From an uncultured Collinsella sp. (GTDB lineage Bacteria; Actinomycetota; Coriobacteriia; Coriobacteriales; Coriobacteriaceae), in the NCBI GenBank assembly GCA_902492825.1, contig CABUMZ010000021.1:1-19415 (forward strand): a DNA stretch of 19,415 bases, written 5' to 3'. The notes under the pieces are model-generated. The model worked only from the letters and a program-made list of their open reading frames with translations. It was not told where the DNA came from and made no database searches. The translations under genes and the position numbers were made by a program. Positions 1 to 7,601 of this stretch are shown in pieces. Each line of letters opens with the position of its first letter. The stretch's first letter is position 1.

Positions 1-1410
1 GAATTGGCTCTTGCTATTACAACATTCAGAAAAGAGCAGTACGTTCTTAACAATCTAAATCTCATTAAAGAAGGGATTCTTTCTGGTAAAGAGTCACTTT
101 CGGAGCATTTTCATGTCCATGTTGTCGACAACGGCAGATCTTTAGACTGTAATTCTGGCTCCGATCGTATTTCGATTCATCCAAATCCTAATGTCGGTGG
201 ATCCGGTGGTTTCGCTCGCGGGATGATTGAGTCACTTGAACAGACTCCTAAAGCGACTCATGTTCTCCTGATGGATGACGATGTCGAGGTTCTTCCCGAG
301 AGCTTTATCCGCACGTTCAACCTGCTCTCTCTTCTCAAAGAAGAATATGCTGAGGCCTTTTTATCGGGTGCGATGATGAGCTTGGAAGAGCCCAATTTGC
401 GTACTGAGGATTTGGGGTTCTTTACTGCTAAGGGAACTTTTTCTCCCCTTAAGCCTGAAGGCTATATGACTTCACTTCATGATGTGGTTGAGACCGAGAT
501 ATATAAGGCCCCAACTGGCCTTTATGAAGACACTACTCAACAGTATGCTGGCTGGTGGTATTGCGTTATACCTACCTCAACGATCGAACGCGAGGGATTA
601 CCTTTGCCTTTATTTGTTCGTTCGGACGACGCTGAGTATGCGCTTCGTTGCAAACCCAGATTCATGTCCATGAATGGTATTTGCGTTTGGCATAATTCCT
701 TTAAGTTTAAGTATAGTGCTGCCGTGGAGCGTTATCAGGTAAGCCGAAATACGCTGATTAGCCAAGCGACGACCGGCGTTGCGCCCCTTGCTGATTTTCT
801 TTATGAGATTCGTCGAGAAGTCGAACTCGACTTGAGGAAATTTGACTACGATGACGCTCTCCTCGCCGTAAAGGGCCTTGAAGATTTTTTAAGAGGTCCC
901 GAGTGGATTTCTCATCCTGTCGCTGAATCCCGCTTTATGGCGGCAAATCGTGAAAGGGAACAGTTGATTCCCATCGAGCAGCTCATCCCTCAGGCACTAG
1001 AATTGGGTGTCGACTTGACGCAACTGACTTTTGGCAATTTGAGCCTTGGGGGCGACAGGTCTAGGCTCCAGGCATTTAAGGATTATCTGACCATTAATGG
1101 CCACCGTTTTGTTAACGACTCCGCTAAGCGCAGAGGCAAAGTTGCTGTCATCGACGCTGCGGGATGGGTTTATCCCGCCGGTAAAATCAGGGATGTTGAC
1201 ACGCTTATTGTGGTAGATATGCCTAATAAAAAGGGCGCCATTAGACATATGGATAAGAAACGATTCAAAGAGGTTTGGACTCGTTTTCGTAAAGCCGAGA
1301 AGGTATTCAAGCGTAACAAAGATAAGATTTATTCCGAATACGCTTCGTATAGAGATGTCTTTACTTCGATCGATTTCTGGAAACAGTATTTGAAAGAGGC
1401 GTCGGAGTAG
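1..1410 (+). CDS. GlfT2-like galactofuranosyltransferase (5' truncated by window)
   Basis: Probable UDP-galactofuranose:galactan galactofuranosyltransferase of family GT2, acting at the inner membrane face on a lipid-linked polymer. The reading frame is open from base 1, and alignment with the paralogue at 2730-4571 shows that about 155 N-terminal residues (a beta-sandwich domain) lie outside the window. The apparent TTG at base 4 is therefore not the start. Numbering from that TTG, visible GlfT2 hallmarks are NPNVGGSGG (61-69), the metal-binding triad MDDD (90-93), GWW (183-185), the acidic pair in RSDDAEY (206-212) and CVWH (227-230). A helical C-terminal region follows and resembles that of GlfT2. 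A terminator hairpin lies directly downstream, so the gene is transcriptionally separated from licD. The acceptor and linkage specificity cannot be read from sequence. Family membership is secure; galactofuranose as donor is inferred from the motifs and from glf nearby. Confidence 0.85.
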   Translation, partial: ELALAITTFRKEQYVLNNLNLIKEGILSGKESLSEHFHVHVVDNGRSLDCNSGSDRISIHPNPNVGGSGGFARGMIESLEQTPKATHVLLMDDDVEVLPESFIRTFNLLSLLKEEYAEAFLSGAMMSLEEPNLRTEDLGFFTAKGTFSPLKPEGYMTSLHDVVETEIYKAPTGLYEDTTQQYAGWWYCVIPTSTIEREGLPLPLFVRSDDAEYALRCKPRFMSMNGICVWHNSFKFKYSAAVERYQVSRNTLISQATTGVAPLADFLYEIRREVELDLRKFDYDDALLAVKGLEDFLRGPEWISHPVAESRFMAANREREQLIPIEQLIPQALELGVDLTQLTFGNLSLGGDRSRLQAFKDYLTINGHRFVNDSAKRRGKVAVIDAAGWVYPAGKIRDVDTLIVVDMPNKKGAIRHMDKKRFKEVWTRFRKAEKVFKRNKDKIYSEYASYRDVFTSIDFWKQYLKEASE

Positions 1411-1418
1411 TCTTCATG

Positions 1419-1456
1419 TGAGTGGGTTTCAAAGTGGGACCCACTCATTCTTTTGT
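1419..1456 (+). terminator. Rho-independent terminator after first galactofuranosyltransferase
   Basis: A perfect 9-bp stem, TGAGTGGGT (1419-1427) with ACCCACTCA (1439-1447), has an 11-base loop and is followed by a T-rich run (TTCTTTTGT). It begins 8 bases after the TAG stop. The remaining bases up to the licD start (1457-1509) hold its ribosome site; I see no convincing -35/-10 pair there. Confidence 0.75.
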
Positions 1457-1509
1457 ATCATATGAGTAATTGTGCTTCGTACATTGTTTGTCGTTGGGAA
1501 GGTTAAGCC

Positions 1510-2697
1510 ATGTCCTTTCTTTCTGCTATTAAAAAGATTCTTCCCGGCTCATCCCGATCATTGCATGCTATGCATGAGGATATGGACCGTCGTTTTGACG
1601 AGATTTTTGCCCGTATTGAGCAGGCCGACAACGGTATCAATATGAATATCAATTACAAATTCGATACTCGGTTATTTCCAGAAATTGAATTGCTCAAGAA
1701 ACGCCAACAAAGTCTGTCAGAGCAGATGGCCCTTCGCTTTGAATTGTTGGCACGACGCGCGTACCCCGATATCACTCCTTTTGAGCTCCGTTGCAAAATC
1801 TTTGATGCGTTACCGGACGCCGAGGGCGATATTCGATTGATGCAGCAGGCTAACGCTGCCTTGATGAGTAAACTAGATGCGATTTGTGATGCCAATAATA
1901 TCCAATATCGGCTTTCTTACGGCTCTCTTGTGGGGACCTTGTCTCGTTCGGGTTTTATTCCTTGGGATGATGACATTGACATCTGCATGATTAGGTCCGA
2001 TGTGGATAAGCTTGCTACCGTCTTAAAAGATGATCCTGATTATCAAGTCACCCTTGTATACGACTGGTTTGTAAAGTGTCGTCAAGTTCGTTTTTGTTCC
2101 ACCAACCCGCTTATACCTTGTTTTGTAGACATTTCGATTTATGACTGGGCTGCCGAGAATTCTAAGCGCGCGAACGACCGGCTTAGGCAACTCAGAATTG
2201 AGCTTATGGATTTCTTTGACAATAATGAACGTGAGTTTAGTTTTTGGAAAGATAATCCTTGGATGGTTCATCCCGACAGTGGTCTTAGCGTGCAGTGCGG
2301 GGATGTTGACTTGGAAGCTCAGAGAACAGTTGTTTCTTTTGCGGAGATTGATCTTGTCCAGAGCGTATTCGATTCGTTTAACGAAAAGGCTCATGCACTT
2401 GGTTTGTTGACCGATGAGCCTCATGGCGATTTTGCATACGCGATTGATAACGTTTTTGATGCCCCTAAGCGAAAAATAATTTGGGATCGCAACGATATTC
2501 TTCCCGTAAGAAAGCATCCGTTTGGCGGTTTCTCTTTTTCGGTTCCTGCGAAAGCGGAAAAGGTCGCTGACGCCTGTTATCCTGGATGGCCTTACATGCC
2601 TATGGACATCTGCGGGCATGATCATTTTGCAAAGGATGTTTTGTCTGATCCTGATGTTCGCTCCGCGATGGCAAAGTTTGTCGACGAATGTAATTAG
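1510..2697 (+). CDS. LicD family phosphotransferase
   Basis: LicD-type protein of the nucleotidyltransferase fold. Family members attach phosphocholine, phosphoglycerol or related phospho-groups to surface glycans. The diagnostic region is YGSLVGTLSRSGFIPWDDDIDICM at residues 137-160, split here as YGSLVGTL (137-144) and GFIPWDDDIDICM (148-160). The Gly-Ser pair and the D-D-D-I-D cluster are the expected nucleotide and metal-binding residues. Residues 1-110 precede the catalytic domain and are polar and helical-looking with possible coiled-coil character (ARIEQADNGI; LLKKRQQSLSEQM); no signal peptide is seen. The start is ATG 1510 with GGGAAGG seven bases upstream. The gene lies between two galactofuranosyltransferases, which suggests that it decorates the galactofuranose polymer. 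The transferred group is unknown; no choline uptake or activation genes (licA/B/C) are in the window, so phosphocholine is not supported. Confidence 0.85.
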   Translation: MSFLSAIKKILPGSSRSLHAMHEDMDRRFDEIFARIEQADNGINMNINYKFDTRLFPEIELLKKRQQSLSEQMALRFELLARRAYPDITPFELRCKIFDALPDAEGDIRLMQQANAALMSKLDAICDANNIQYRLSYGSLVGTLSRSGFIPWDDDIDICMIRSDVDKLATVLKDDPDYQVTLVYDWFVKCRQVRFCSTNPLIPCFVDISIYDWAAENSKRANDRLRQLRIELMDFFDNNEREFSFWKDNPWMVHPDSGLSVQCGDVDLEAQRTVVSFAEIDLVQSVFDSFNEKAHALGLLTDEPHGDFAYAIDNVFDAPKRKIIWDRNDILPVRKHPFGGFSFSVPAKAEKVADACYPGWPYMPMDICGHDHFAKDVLSDPDVRSAMAKFVDECN

Positions 2698-2729
2698 TAG
2701 TTACAACGGCTTTGATTAAGGTATTTGAA

Positions 2730-4571
2730 ATGCAGTTTAAACTTGCGAATGTTGTACTTAAAGTTGAAAAGCATGCAAAGGATATTCCCGAACTCTACTA
2801 TCGCGTGCTCTCCGGTGATGCTTCGTATGATGACGACATTCATTCACTTCATGTCAATGGACACGTTGACTTTCTGACGTATGTGAATGGCTTATCTGCT
2901 GGCAAATGGCGTCAGTATGCGTCTGTTGACGGCGTCGTCTTGCATATGGCTTTATTTGGCAGGGGCCGGGTTGTCGTTCATGGAGTGAGATCTAGCGAGC
3001 TGAATCCTGTCGAGCTTAAATCGAATCCTTTTGATGGCGATGAAGTTGATCCTTGCGTTCTCGATATTGATATCGATACAACCGGTTACGACTTGATCGG
3101 TTTTAGGATTGAGAGTGATGAGGGCTATTCCGTAGACCTCTTGAACGCCTCTTATCTGACTGATGTTCCTGAGGACTCAATTAACCAGATCAATCTTGCT
3201 CTTTCTACTACTACATTTAAGAATGAGCAGTACATTCTTCCGAATATTGAACTCGTTAAAGCAGGCATCTCCAAAGAGGACGGTCCGATTCGCGACCACT
3301 TCCACATGTTTGTCGTCGACAATGGCCAGACGCTCGATTCTGCATCACTTTCCGATGAGCTAGTCACTGTTCTCCCGAATCCCAACACGGGTGGCTCGGG
3401 AGGTTTTGCACGAGGAATGATGGCGGCTACTGAGACTCCTGATCAGTTCACCCATATCATCTTGATGGATGACGATGTTTCTATCATGCCCGAGAGTTTG
3501 ATTCGTACGTTCAACTTGCTCTCTCTTGCTAGGGGCAAATATAAAGACGCCTTTATTAACGGCGCCATGCTCTCAATGGAGGACCCTACTCGTCAGTTTG
3601 AGGATGTCTCGTATGTGGCTTCTTCTGGTGCCTATCGTCGCGTAAAAGAGGACCTGAATGTTGGCAAGCTGTCCGACATCCTCGAAAATGAACGCACGAA
3701 CGTTGAAGTTGATCAGGCCTATGGAGCTTGGTGGTATAGCTGCATTCCGGTGAAGGCTATCGAAAAGAACGGCCTTCCCATGCCTTTCTTTATCCGCTGC
3801 GACGACGTTGAGTTTGGCATGCGCAATAAGCCTGTCTACATGACCATGAATTGCATTTGCGTGTGGCATGCAAGCTTTGAGGGGCGTTTCCGCGCATCGG
3901 TTGATTGCTACCAGTACTTCCGCAACTTCTTTGCCATGATTGCTCTCGATGATTGTGCTGATGAGAAGATGTTTGTCCTTCGTATTCAGCGAGGGGTACG
4001 TCAGAACTTGCGCGATATGGACTATCAGGCTGCCGAGTTTATTCTCGATGGCTTTGAGGATTATCTGCGTGGCCCTGAGTATCTCCAGAAGCTTGATGGC
4101 GCCGCGACGATGATCGGCAAGGGTAAGTTAAACGAAAAGCTGATTCCTGTTTCCGAAATGGATCCAGAGCTTCTTCGCAAGGCCGGGGTTACGGAGCAAG
4201 TGCTCGCTAATGTTAATCTGGAATCCCATCCTTCGAAGTTTATGAAGTACTGGAGATCTATTCCTTACGACAAGCACTATCTTCCCGATGCGCTGTTGCG
4301 CGGTAAGCCCGGCTATGCAGTTAAGAATGGCAGCTGTACGCTTGAAGGCAATTCGACGCGTTGCAAGACGCTGGTCTTTCTTGATCCGACCCGCGAGAAG
4401 GGGTCGGTCCGCACGATGGACCGAGCGCGGTTTAAGAGTATTCGCCGCCGAGAGCACGAACTGATGGAGCGATATCGTAAAGAAGGCAAGAATGTCAGGG
4501 GGGCATGGAAAGATGCCATGCCGTACATGACTTCGCGAGAGTTTTGGGAACAGTATTTGGGTCTTAAATAA
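2730..4571 (+). CDS. GlfT2-like galactofuranosyltransferase (full length)
   Basis: Full-length GT2 galactofuranosyltransferase of 613 residues, close to the usual GlfT2 length of about 640. Domains from ATG 2730: N-terminal beta-sandwich (about 1-150), GT-A catalytic core (about 154-400), helical C-terminal domain (about 400-613). Motifs are NPNTGGSGGFARG, MDDD (246-249; metal and UDP binding), AWW (333-335), the acidic pair in RCDDVEFG (356-363) and CVWH (377-380). These match the GlfT2 DDD, WW, DD and His positions one for one. ATG 2730 is chosen over TTG 2712 because TAAGG lies eight bases before it and the TTG has no ribosome site. The stop codon lies inside a bidirectional terminator stem. 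It is a paralogue of the gene ending at 1410 and 32 bases downstream of licD, probably in one transcript. Expected role: chain extension of a lipid-linked galactofuranan. Linkage is unknown. Confidence 0.88.
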   Translation: MQFKLANVVLKVEKHAKDIPELYYRVLSGDASYDDDIHSLHVNGHVDFLTYVNGLSAGKWRQYASVDGVVLHMALFGRGRVVVHGVRSSELNPVELKSNPFDGDEVDPCVLDIDIDTTGYDLIGFRIESDEGYSVDLLNASYLTDVPEDSINQINLALSTTTFKNEQYILPNIELVKAGISKEDGPIRDHFHMFVVDNGQTLDSASLSDELVTVLPNPNTGGSGGFARGMMAATETPDQFTHIILMDDDVSIMPESLIRTFNLLSLARGKYKDAFINGAMLSMEDPTRQFEDVSYVASSGAYRRVKEDLNVGKLSDILENERTNVEVDQAYGAWWYSCIPVKAIEKNGLPMPFFIRCDDVEFGMRNKPVYMTMNCICVWHASFEGRFRASVDCYQYFRNFFAMIALDDCADEKMFVLRIQRGVRQNLRDMDYQAAEFILDGFEDYLRGPEYLQKLDGAATMIGKGKLNEKLIPVSEMDPELLRKAGVTEQVLANVNLESHPSKFMKYWRSIPYDKHYLPDALLRGKPGYAVKNGSCTLEGNSTRCKTLVFLDPTREKGSVRTMDRARFKSIRRREHELMERYRKEGKNVRGAWKDAMPYMTSREFWEQYLGLK

Positions 4572-4608
4572 GATGAGGTCCGGATTAAGTCCGGACCTCA
4601 TCTTATTT
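4566..4608. terminator. Bidirectional terminator shared by convergent genes
   Basis: A perfect 19-bp inverted repeat (4566-4584 with 4590-4608) encloses a 5-base loop TTAAG. The outer pairs are A/T, giving a T-run on the 3' side on both strands. The TAA of the plus-strand galactofuranosyltransferase (4569-4571) and the TAA of the minus-strand glycosyltransferase (4605-4603) both lie within the stem, so it serves both convergent genes. Confidence 0.9.
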
Positions 4609-5532
4609 CGAATAGGTTTTATAGGCTTGTAGCTCCCATTGCTTTCTTTCGACTTTTGCTACTGAGTCGAGGATTAGTCCCGTTGCTAGGCTCAACCCAC
4701 ACAGGAACATGAATGAGGCCGCAAGTATGGCCGTGGGGAAGCGGGGGACTAAGCCGGTTTGGAAGTACTCCGCAACAATTGGAATTCCGAGGGCAAGGCC
4801 TATGATGGCGAAGATGAGCGCTATAAGTGTAAAGAACTTGAGCGGACGATAGTCTTTAAAGAGCGTTCCAATCATTGCGATGACCTTGATGCCGTCGCTA
4901 ACGGTGTTGAGCTTGGACTCGGAGCCTGCGGGCCGATCGCGATACTCCACCGGCACGTCTTTAATTCGCCAGCGGTGATCGACAGCGTGGATGGAGAGCT
5001 CGGTTTCGATCTGGAAGCCCTCGCTCAAGACGGGGAAGGTCTTGACGAAAGGCTTGCTCATGGCTCGGTAGCCGGTCATCACGTCGTCAAAGCTGTAGCC
5101 GTAAATCCACTTAATCATAGCGCGAACAAGGTTGTTGCCAAACCCGTGAAAGGCTCGTTTATTCTCTTCGGCATAGGTGCCGTTTGACAGGCGATCGCCA
5201 ACGGTCATATCCGCTTCGCCGTTAAGGATGGGCTCACAGAGTGGCTTGGCGGCCTCAGCAGGGTAGGTATCGTCGCCGTCGACCATCAAGTAGCATTCGG
5301 CGTCGATATCGCGGAACATTTGGCGACATACGTTACCTTTGCCCTGCCTGGACTCATGGCGCACCGTAGCCCCGTGCTGTTTGGCGATTTGCGAAGTGTC
5401 ATCGGACGAGTTGTTGTCGTAAACATAGACAACTGCACCGGGTAGCTCTCGATGAAAATCGTCGACAACTTTGCCAATTGTCAACGCTTCGTTGTAACAC
5501 GGGATTATGACGGCGGTATTCGAATAGTCCAT
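4603..5532 (-). CDS. Polyprenyl-phosphate glycosyltransferase (DPM1/GtrB-like)
   Basis: GT2 enzyme of the dolichol-phosphate mannose synthase type, likely moving a sugar from a nucleotide donor to undecaprenyl phosphate at the cytoplasmic membrane face. The 309-residue protein starts with VIIPCYNEALTIG (8-20), then YVYDNNSSDDT (36-46), RQGKGN (62-67), the metal-binding VDGDDTYPAE (84-93) and TGYRAMS (153-159). Two membrane helices follow the catalytic domain, at about 233-253 and 266-289, the layout of bacterial GtrB-like enzymes. Start ATG 5532 has a strong AGGAGG nearby. It converges on the galactofuranosyltransferase with only the shared terminator between, and diverges from the ABC exporter. 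It probably supplies a polyprenyl-linked sugar for the neighbouring polysaccharide or for wall modification. The sugar is unknown, and no GtrA flippase is seen in the window. Confidence 0.85.
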   Translation of the reverse strand: MDYSNTAVIIPCYNEALTIGKVVDDFHRELPGAVVYVYDNNSSDDTSQIAKQHGATVRHESRQGKGNVCRQMFRDIDAECYLMVDGDDTYPAEAAKPLCEPILNGEADMTVGDRLSNGTYAEENKRAFHGFGNNLVRAMIKWIYGYSFDDVMTGYRAMSKPFVKTFPVLSEGFQIETELSIHAVDHRWRIKDVPVEYRDRPAGSESKLNTVSDGIKVIAMIGTLFKDYRPLKFFTLIALIFAIIGLALGIPIVAEYFQTGLVPRFPTAILAASFMFLCGLSLATGLILDSVAKVERKQWELQAYKTYSK

Positions 5533-5561
5533 GTAGGACCTCCTTTAATGACTCATCTGGT

Positions 5562-5571
5562 CGAAAGTATA
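5562..5571 (-). promoter_or_regulatory. Candidate -10 for the DPM1-like glycosyltransferase gene
   Basis: The minus strand reads TATACTTTCG here, a good -10 (TATACT) placing the transcript start near 5559, about 27 bases before the ATG. No good -35 hexamer is seen at the correct spacing. The same TATACTTTC occurs on the opposite strand for the divergent exporter gene. Confidence 0.35.
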
Positions 5572-5650
5572 CCTATCGCTTGCCCCTTTGCTTAGATATG
5601 GGTTAGTTCTCCAGATTTGTTGCGGTGAGTTATCGTCATCGTGGGAGGGC

Positions 5651-5660
5651 TATACTTTCT
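5651..5660 (+). promoter_or_regulatory. Candidate -10 for the ABC exporter operon
   Basis: TATACTTTCT on the plus strand supplies a -10 (TATACT), with a start expected near 5663, about 30 bases before GTG 5694. The -35 is weak. It mirrors the TATACTTTC of the divergent gene, supporting a divergent promoter pair in the 161-base gap, which otherwise holds nothing recognisable. Confidence 0.35.
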
Positions 5661-5693
5661 ACTGTTATGTTTTACGAGACAAGGAGATGGTCC

Positions 5694-6539
5694 GTGGCTG
5701 ACAACGTAGAGAGTCAGAAAGCGGTGGCTAAACCGGCCTCTCACGCTAAAAATGATTTTGAAAAGGACAAGTTCATTCTTAAGCAGCTTGTCACCAAAGA
5801 TTTTAAAATCAAATATCGTCGCAGTGTTCTGGGTGTGGCATGGTCCGTGCTTAATCCGCTGTTGATGATGGTTGTTATGTCGATCGTGTTCTCGACAATC
5901 TTCGCGCAAGGTCGCAATGGTTCTATTACGCCCGAAATGTATCCGCTTTACTTGATCGTCGGTAACGTGACTTTCTCTGTCATGTCCGAGTCGACGAACC
6001 AAGCGCTTATGTCCATCATTTGGGCTTCCTCGCTGCTTAAGAAGGTCAAGGTGCACCGTTGGGTCTTTCCGGTGCAGAAGGTGCTGTTCTCGCTCGTTAA
6101 CTTCGCCTTCTCTTTGGTTGCCGTCGCCTTGGTTATGCTTTGGTTCCACGTGCTTCCCACCTGGCATTTAATTCTTCTGCCGGTTTGCTTGCTCCTGCTT
6201 ATGTGTTTCTGCATGGGCTTGGGCATGATGCTGTCTGCGCTGGCGGTTTTTTTCCGCGATGTTATGCACCTGTGGACCGTTGTTATCACGGCCTGGATGT
6301 ATCTGACGCCGATTTTCTGGACGACCGACTTCATTAGCCAGATGGCACATTGGATTCAGGTGCTCGTGGTTGTCAATCCCATGTACAACTACCTTCAGTT
6401 TATGCGCGATATTTTCCTGTTTAACACCATGCCCTCTGCGCTTACCTTTGGGCTGTGTGTTGTTTGGGCTGTTATTGCTCTTGCTATTGGCTACACCGTG
6501 TTTCATAAGACTGAGCACAAGTTTATTCTCTACATCTAA
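5694..6539 (+). CDS. Polysaccharide ABC exporter, permease (Wzm/TagG type)
   Basis: ABC-2 type membrane subunit of a polysaccharide exporter, acting with the ATPase encoded next. From GTG 5694 the protein has 281 residues: a charged cytosolic N-terminus (1-45) and six hydrophobic segments at about 48-70, 85-105, 128-150, 156-184, 194-212 and 251-270. The start region TKDFKIKYRRSVLGVAWSVLNPLL (34-56) is the familiar ABC-2 signature: an interfacial helix (TKDFKIKYRRSV), then the first membrane helix. GTG 5694 is chosen because AAGGAG lies seven bases upstream; an in-frame ATG at 5667 and codons back to 5625 lack a ribosome site. The ATPase starts 12 bases after the stop. In this setting the likely cargo is a lipid-linked galactofuranose polymer, as with Wzm in galactan O-antigens or the mycobacterial galactan exporter; the cargo is inferred. 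Confidence 0.88.
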   Translation: MADNVESQKAVAKPASHAKNDFEKDKFILKQLVTKDFKIKYRRSVLGVAWSVLNPLLMMVVMSIVFSTIFAQGRNGSITPEMYPLYLIVGNVTFSVMSESTNQALMSIIWASSLLKKVKVHRWVFPVQKVLFSLVNFAFSLVAVALVMLWFHVLPTWHLILLPVCLLLLMCFCMGLGMMLSALAVFFRDVMHLWTVVITAWMYLTPIFWTTDFISQMAHWIQVLVVVNPMYNYLQFMRDIFLFNTMPSALTFGLCVVWAVIALAIGYTVFHKTEHKFILYI

Positions 6540-6551
6540 GGAGCGCTGTTC

Positions 6552-7319
6552 ATGACTGAATCTGCTATTGATTACAGCAAGCAGCCCCTTGCTGTTGAGG
6601 TCAAAGACGTCACCATGATCTTTAACATGGCGTCCGAGTCGCTTACGAACCTCAAGGAGTACTTTATTAAGCTCGCCAAGCACGAGCTGTTCTTTGAGGA
6701 GTTCCGTGCGCTTAAGCACATTTCGTTTAATGTGCATCGCGGCGAGGTCGTTGGCCTTGTTGGTACTAACGGCTCCGGTAAGTCTACGATGCTCAAGATT
6801 ATTGCTGGCGTTTTGGAGCCCAGTGAGGGCGAGGTTAAGGTCCATGGCAATATTGCACCTCTGATTGAGCTCGGCGCTGGTTTCGATCCTGAGCTTACCG
6901 CGCGTGAGAATATCTATCTGAACGGTGCGCTGCTTGGATACACGAAGGAGTTTATTGACGCTAGCTTTGACGAGATTATTGAGTTCGCCGAGCTTAAAGA
7001 CTTCGTTGACATGCCACTGAAGAACTTCTCTTCGGGTATGGTTGCACGCATTGCCTTTGCTATCGCTACGATTACCGAGCCCGACATCCTGATCGTCGAT
7101 GAGACGCTTTCTGTTGGCGATGTCTTTTTCCAGCAGAAGTGCGAGCGCCGCATCCAGCACTTTATCGAGAGTGGCGACGTCACGGTCTTGTTCGTTTCTC
7201 ACTCCATGGAGCAGGTTGAGCGTATTTGCCAGCGTGCCGTATGGATCGAGAAGGGTGACCTGCGTATGGATGGCCCCGTGGACGAGGTCTGCAAGGCGTA
7301 CCACGACCAGTTCAAGTAG
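6552..7319 (+). CDS. Polysaccharide ABC exporter, ATPase (Wzt/TagH type)
   Basis: Nucleotide-binding subunit that powers the neighbouring permease. Its 255 residues carry Walker A GTNGSGKST (71-79), signature NFSSGMVAR (158-166), Walker B ILIVDE (179-184) and the H-loop in FVSHS (214-218). The helical insert before the core (NLKEYFIKLAKHELFFEEFRAL, about 33-54) is typical of O-antigen and teichoic acid exporters. The protein stops soon after the ATPase core, so it lacks the C-terminal carbohydrate-binding domain of the long Wzt type; it is the short form, where chain end recognition by the ATPase is not expected. Start ATG 6552 has AAGGAG, partly overlapping the end of the permease gene, so the two are co-transcribed and probably coupled. 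No terminator is evident before tRNA-Arg(TCT), 53 bases downstream. Confidence 0.9.
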   Translation: MTESAIDYSKQPLAVEVKDVTMIFNMASESLTNLKEYFIKLAKHELFFEEFRALKHISFNVHRGEVVGLVGTNGSGKSTMLKIIAGVLEPSEGEVKVHGNIAPLIELGAGFDPELTARENIYLNGALLGYTKEFIDASFDEIIEFAELKDFVDMPLKNFSSGMVARIAFAIATITEPDILIVDETLSVGDVFFQQKCERRIQHFIESGDVTVLFVSHSMEQVERICQRAVWIEKGDLRMDGPVDEVCKAYHDQFK

Positions 7320-7372
7320 GTTATAATTTATTAGTCGTGTGAACTTGTACCCGCTTGGACGCGCGGCCTTAT

Positions 7373-7449
7373 GCTCCATTAGCTCAGTTGGATAGAGCAG
7401 GGGACTTCTAATCCCAAGGTCGACGGTTCGAATCCGCCATGGAGCACCA
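7373..7449 (+). tRNA. tRNA-Arg (anticodon TCT)
   Basis: A 77-base cloverleaf with a perfect 7-bp acceptor stem GCTCCAT/ATGGAGC, D-arm GCTC/GAGC, anticodon loop CTTCTAA (anticodon TCT, reading AGA), GGTTCGAATCC T-arm, and genome-encoded CCA. The anticodon stem has four pairs plus a G/A mismatch at its base. A TATAAT at 7322-7327 could be its -10 but lies rather far upstream and has no clear -35; read-through from the exporter operon is possible. Confidence 0.95.
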
Positions 7450-7460
7450 GAGAGTTTTTG

Positions 7461-7494
7461 AAGACCCGGTTATTGTGCCGGGTCTTTGCTTTTT
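7461..7494 (+). terminator. Terminator after tRNA-Arg(TCT)
   Basis: A 9-bp stem AAGACCCGG (7461-7469) with CCGGGTCTT (7478-7486) and an 8-base loop, followed by TGCTTTTT. It lies 11 bases after the tRNA CCA end. Confidence 0.85.
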
Positions 7495-7528
7495 GGGACG
7501 AGCGCGCGTGCAGTGCTCCCTCAACAAT

Positions 7529-7559
7529 AAGTCCGATGCAGCGATGCTGCACCGGACTT
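7529..7559 (-). terminator. Probable terminator after glf
   Basis: A 14-bp stem with one A/C mismatch (7529-7542 with 7546-7559) and a 3-base loop lies about 40 bases past the glf stop. On the minus strand it is followed by ATTGTTG, a weak U-run. The 69 bases between the glf stop and this hairpin hold only a 5-bp hairpin (7581-7593). Confidence 0.6.
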
Positions 7560-7601
7560 TCTACATCCCAGAATGGCTATCAGCCTTTGGCTGTTGGGCT
7601 C

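Noticed and set aside
2712..2729. TTG start for the second galactofuranosyltransferase
   Set aside because: No ribosome site before the TTG, whereas ATG 2730 has TAAGG at good spacing.
7373..7449. tRNA-Arg(TCT) as a phage or island attachment site
   Set aside because: No integrase and no repeat of the tRNA 3' end nearby; the match with the other tRNA is only the common T-arm.
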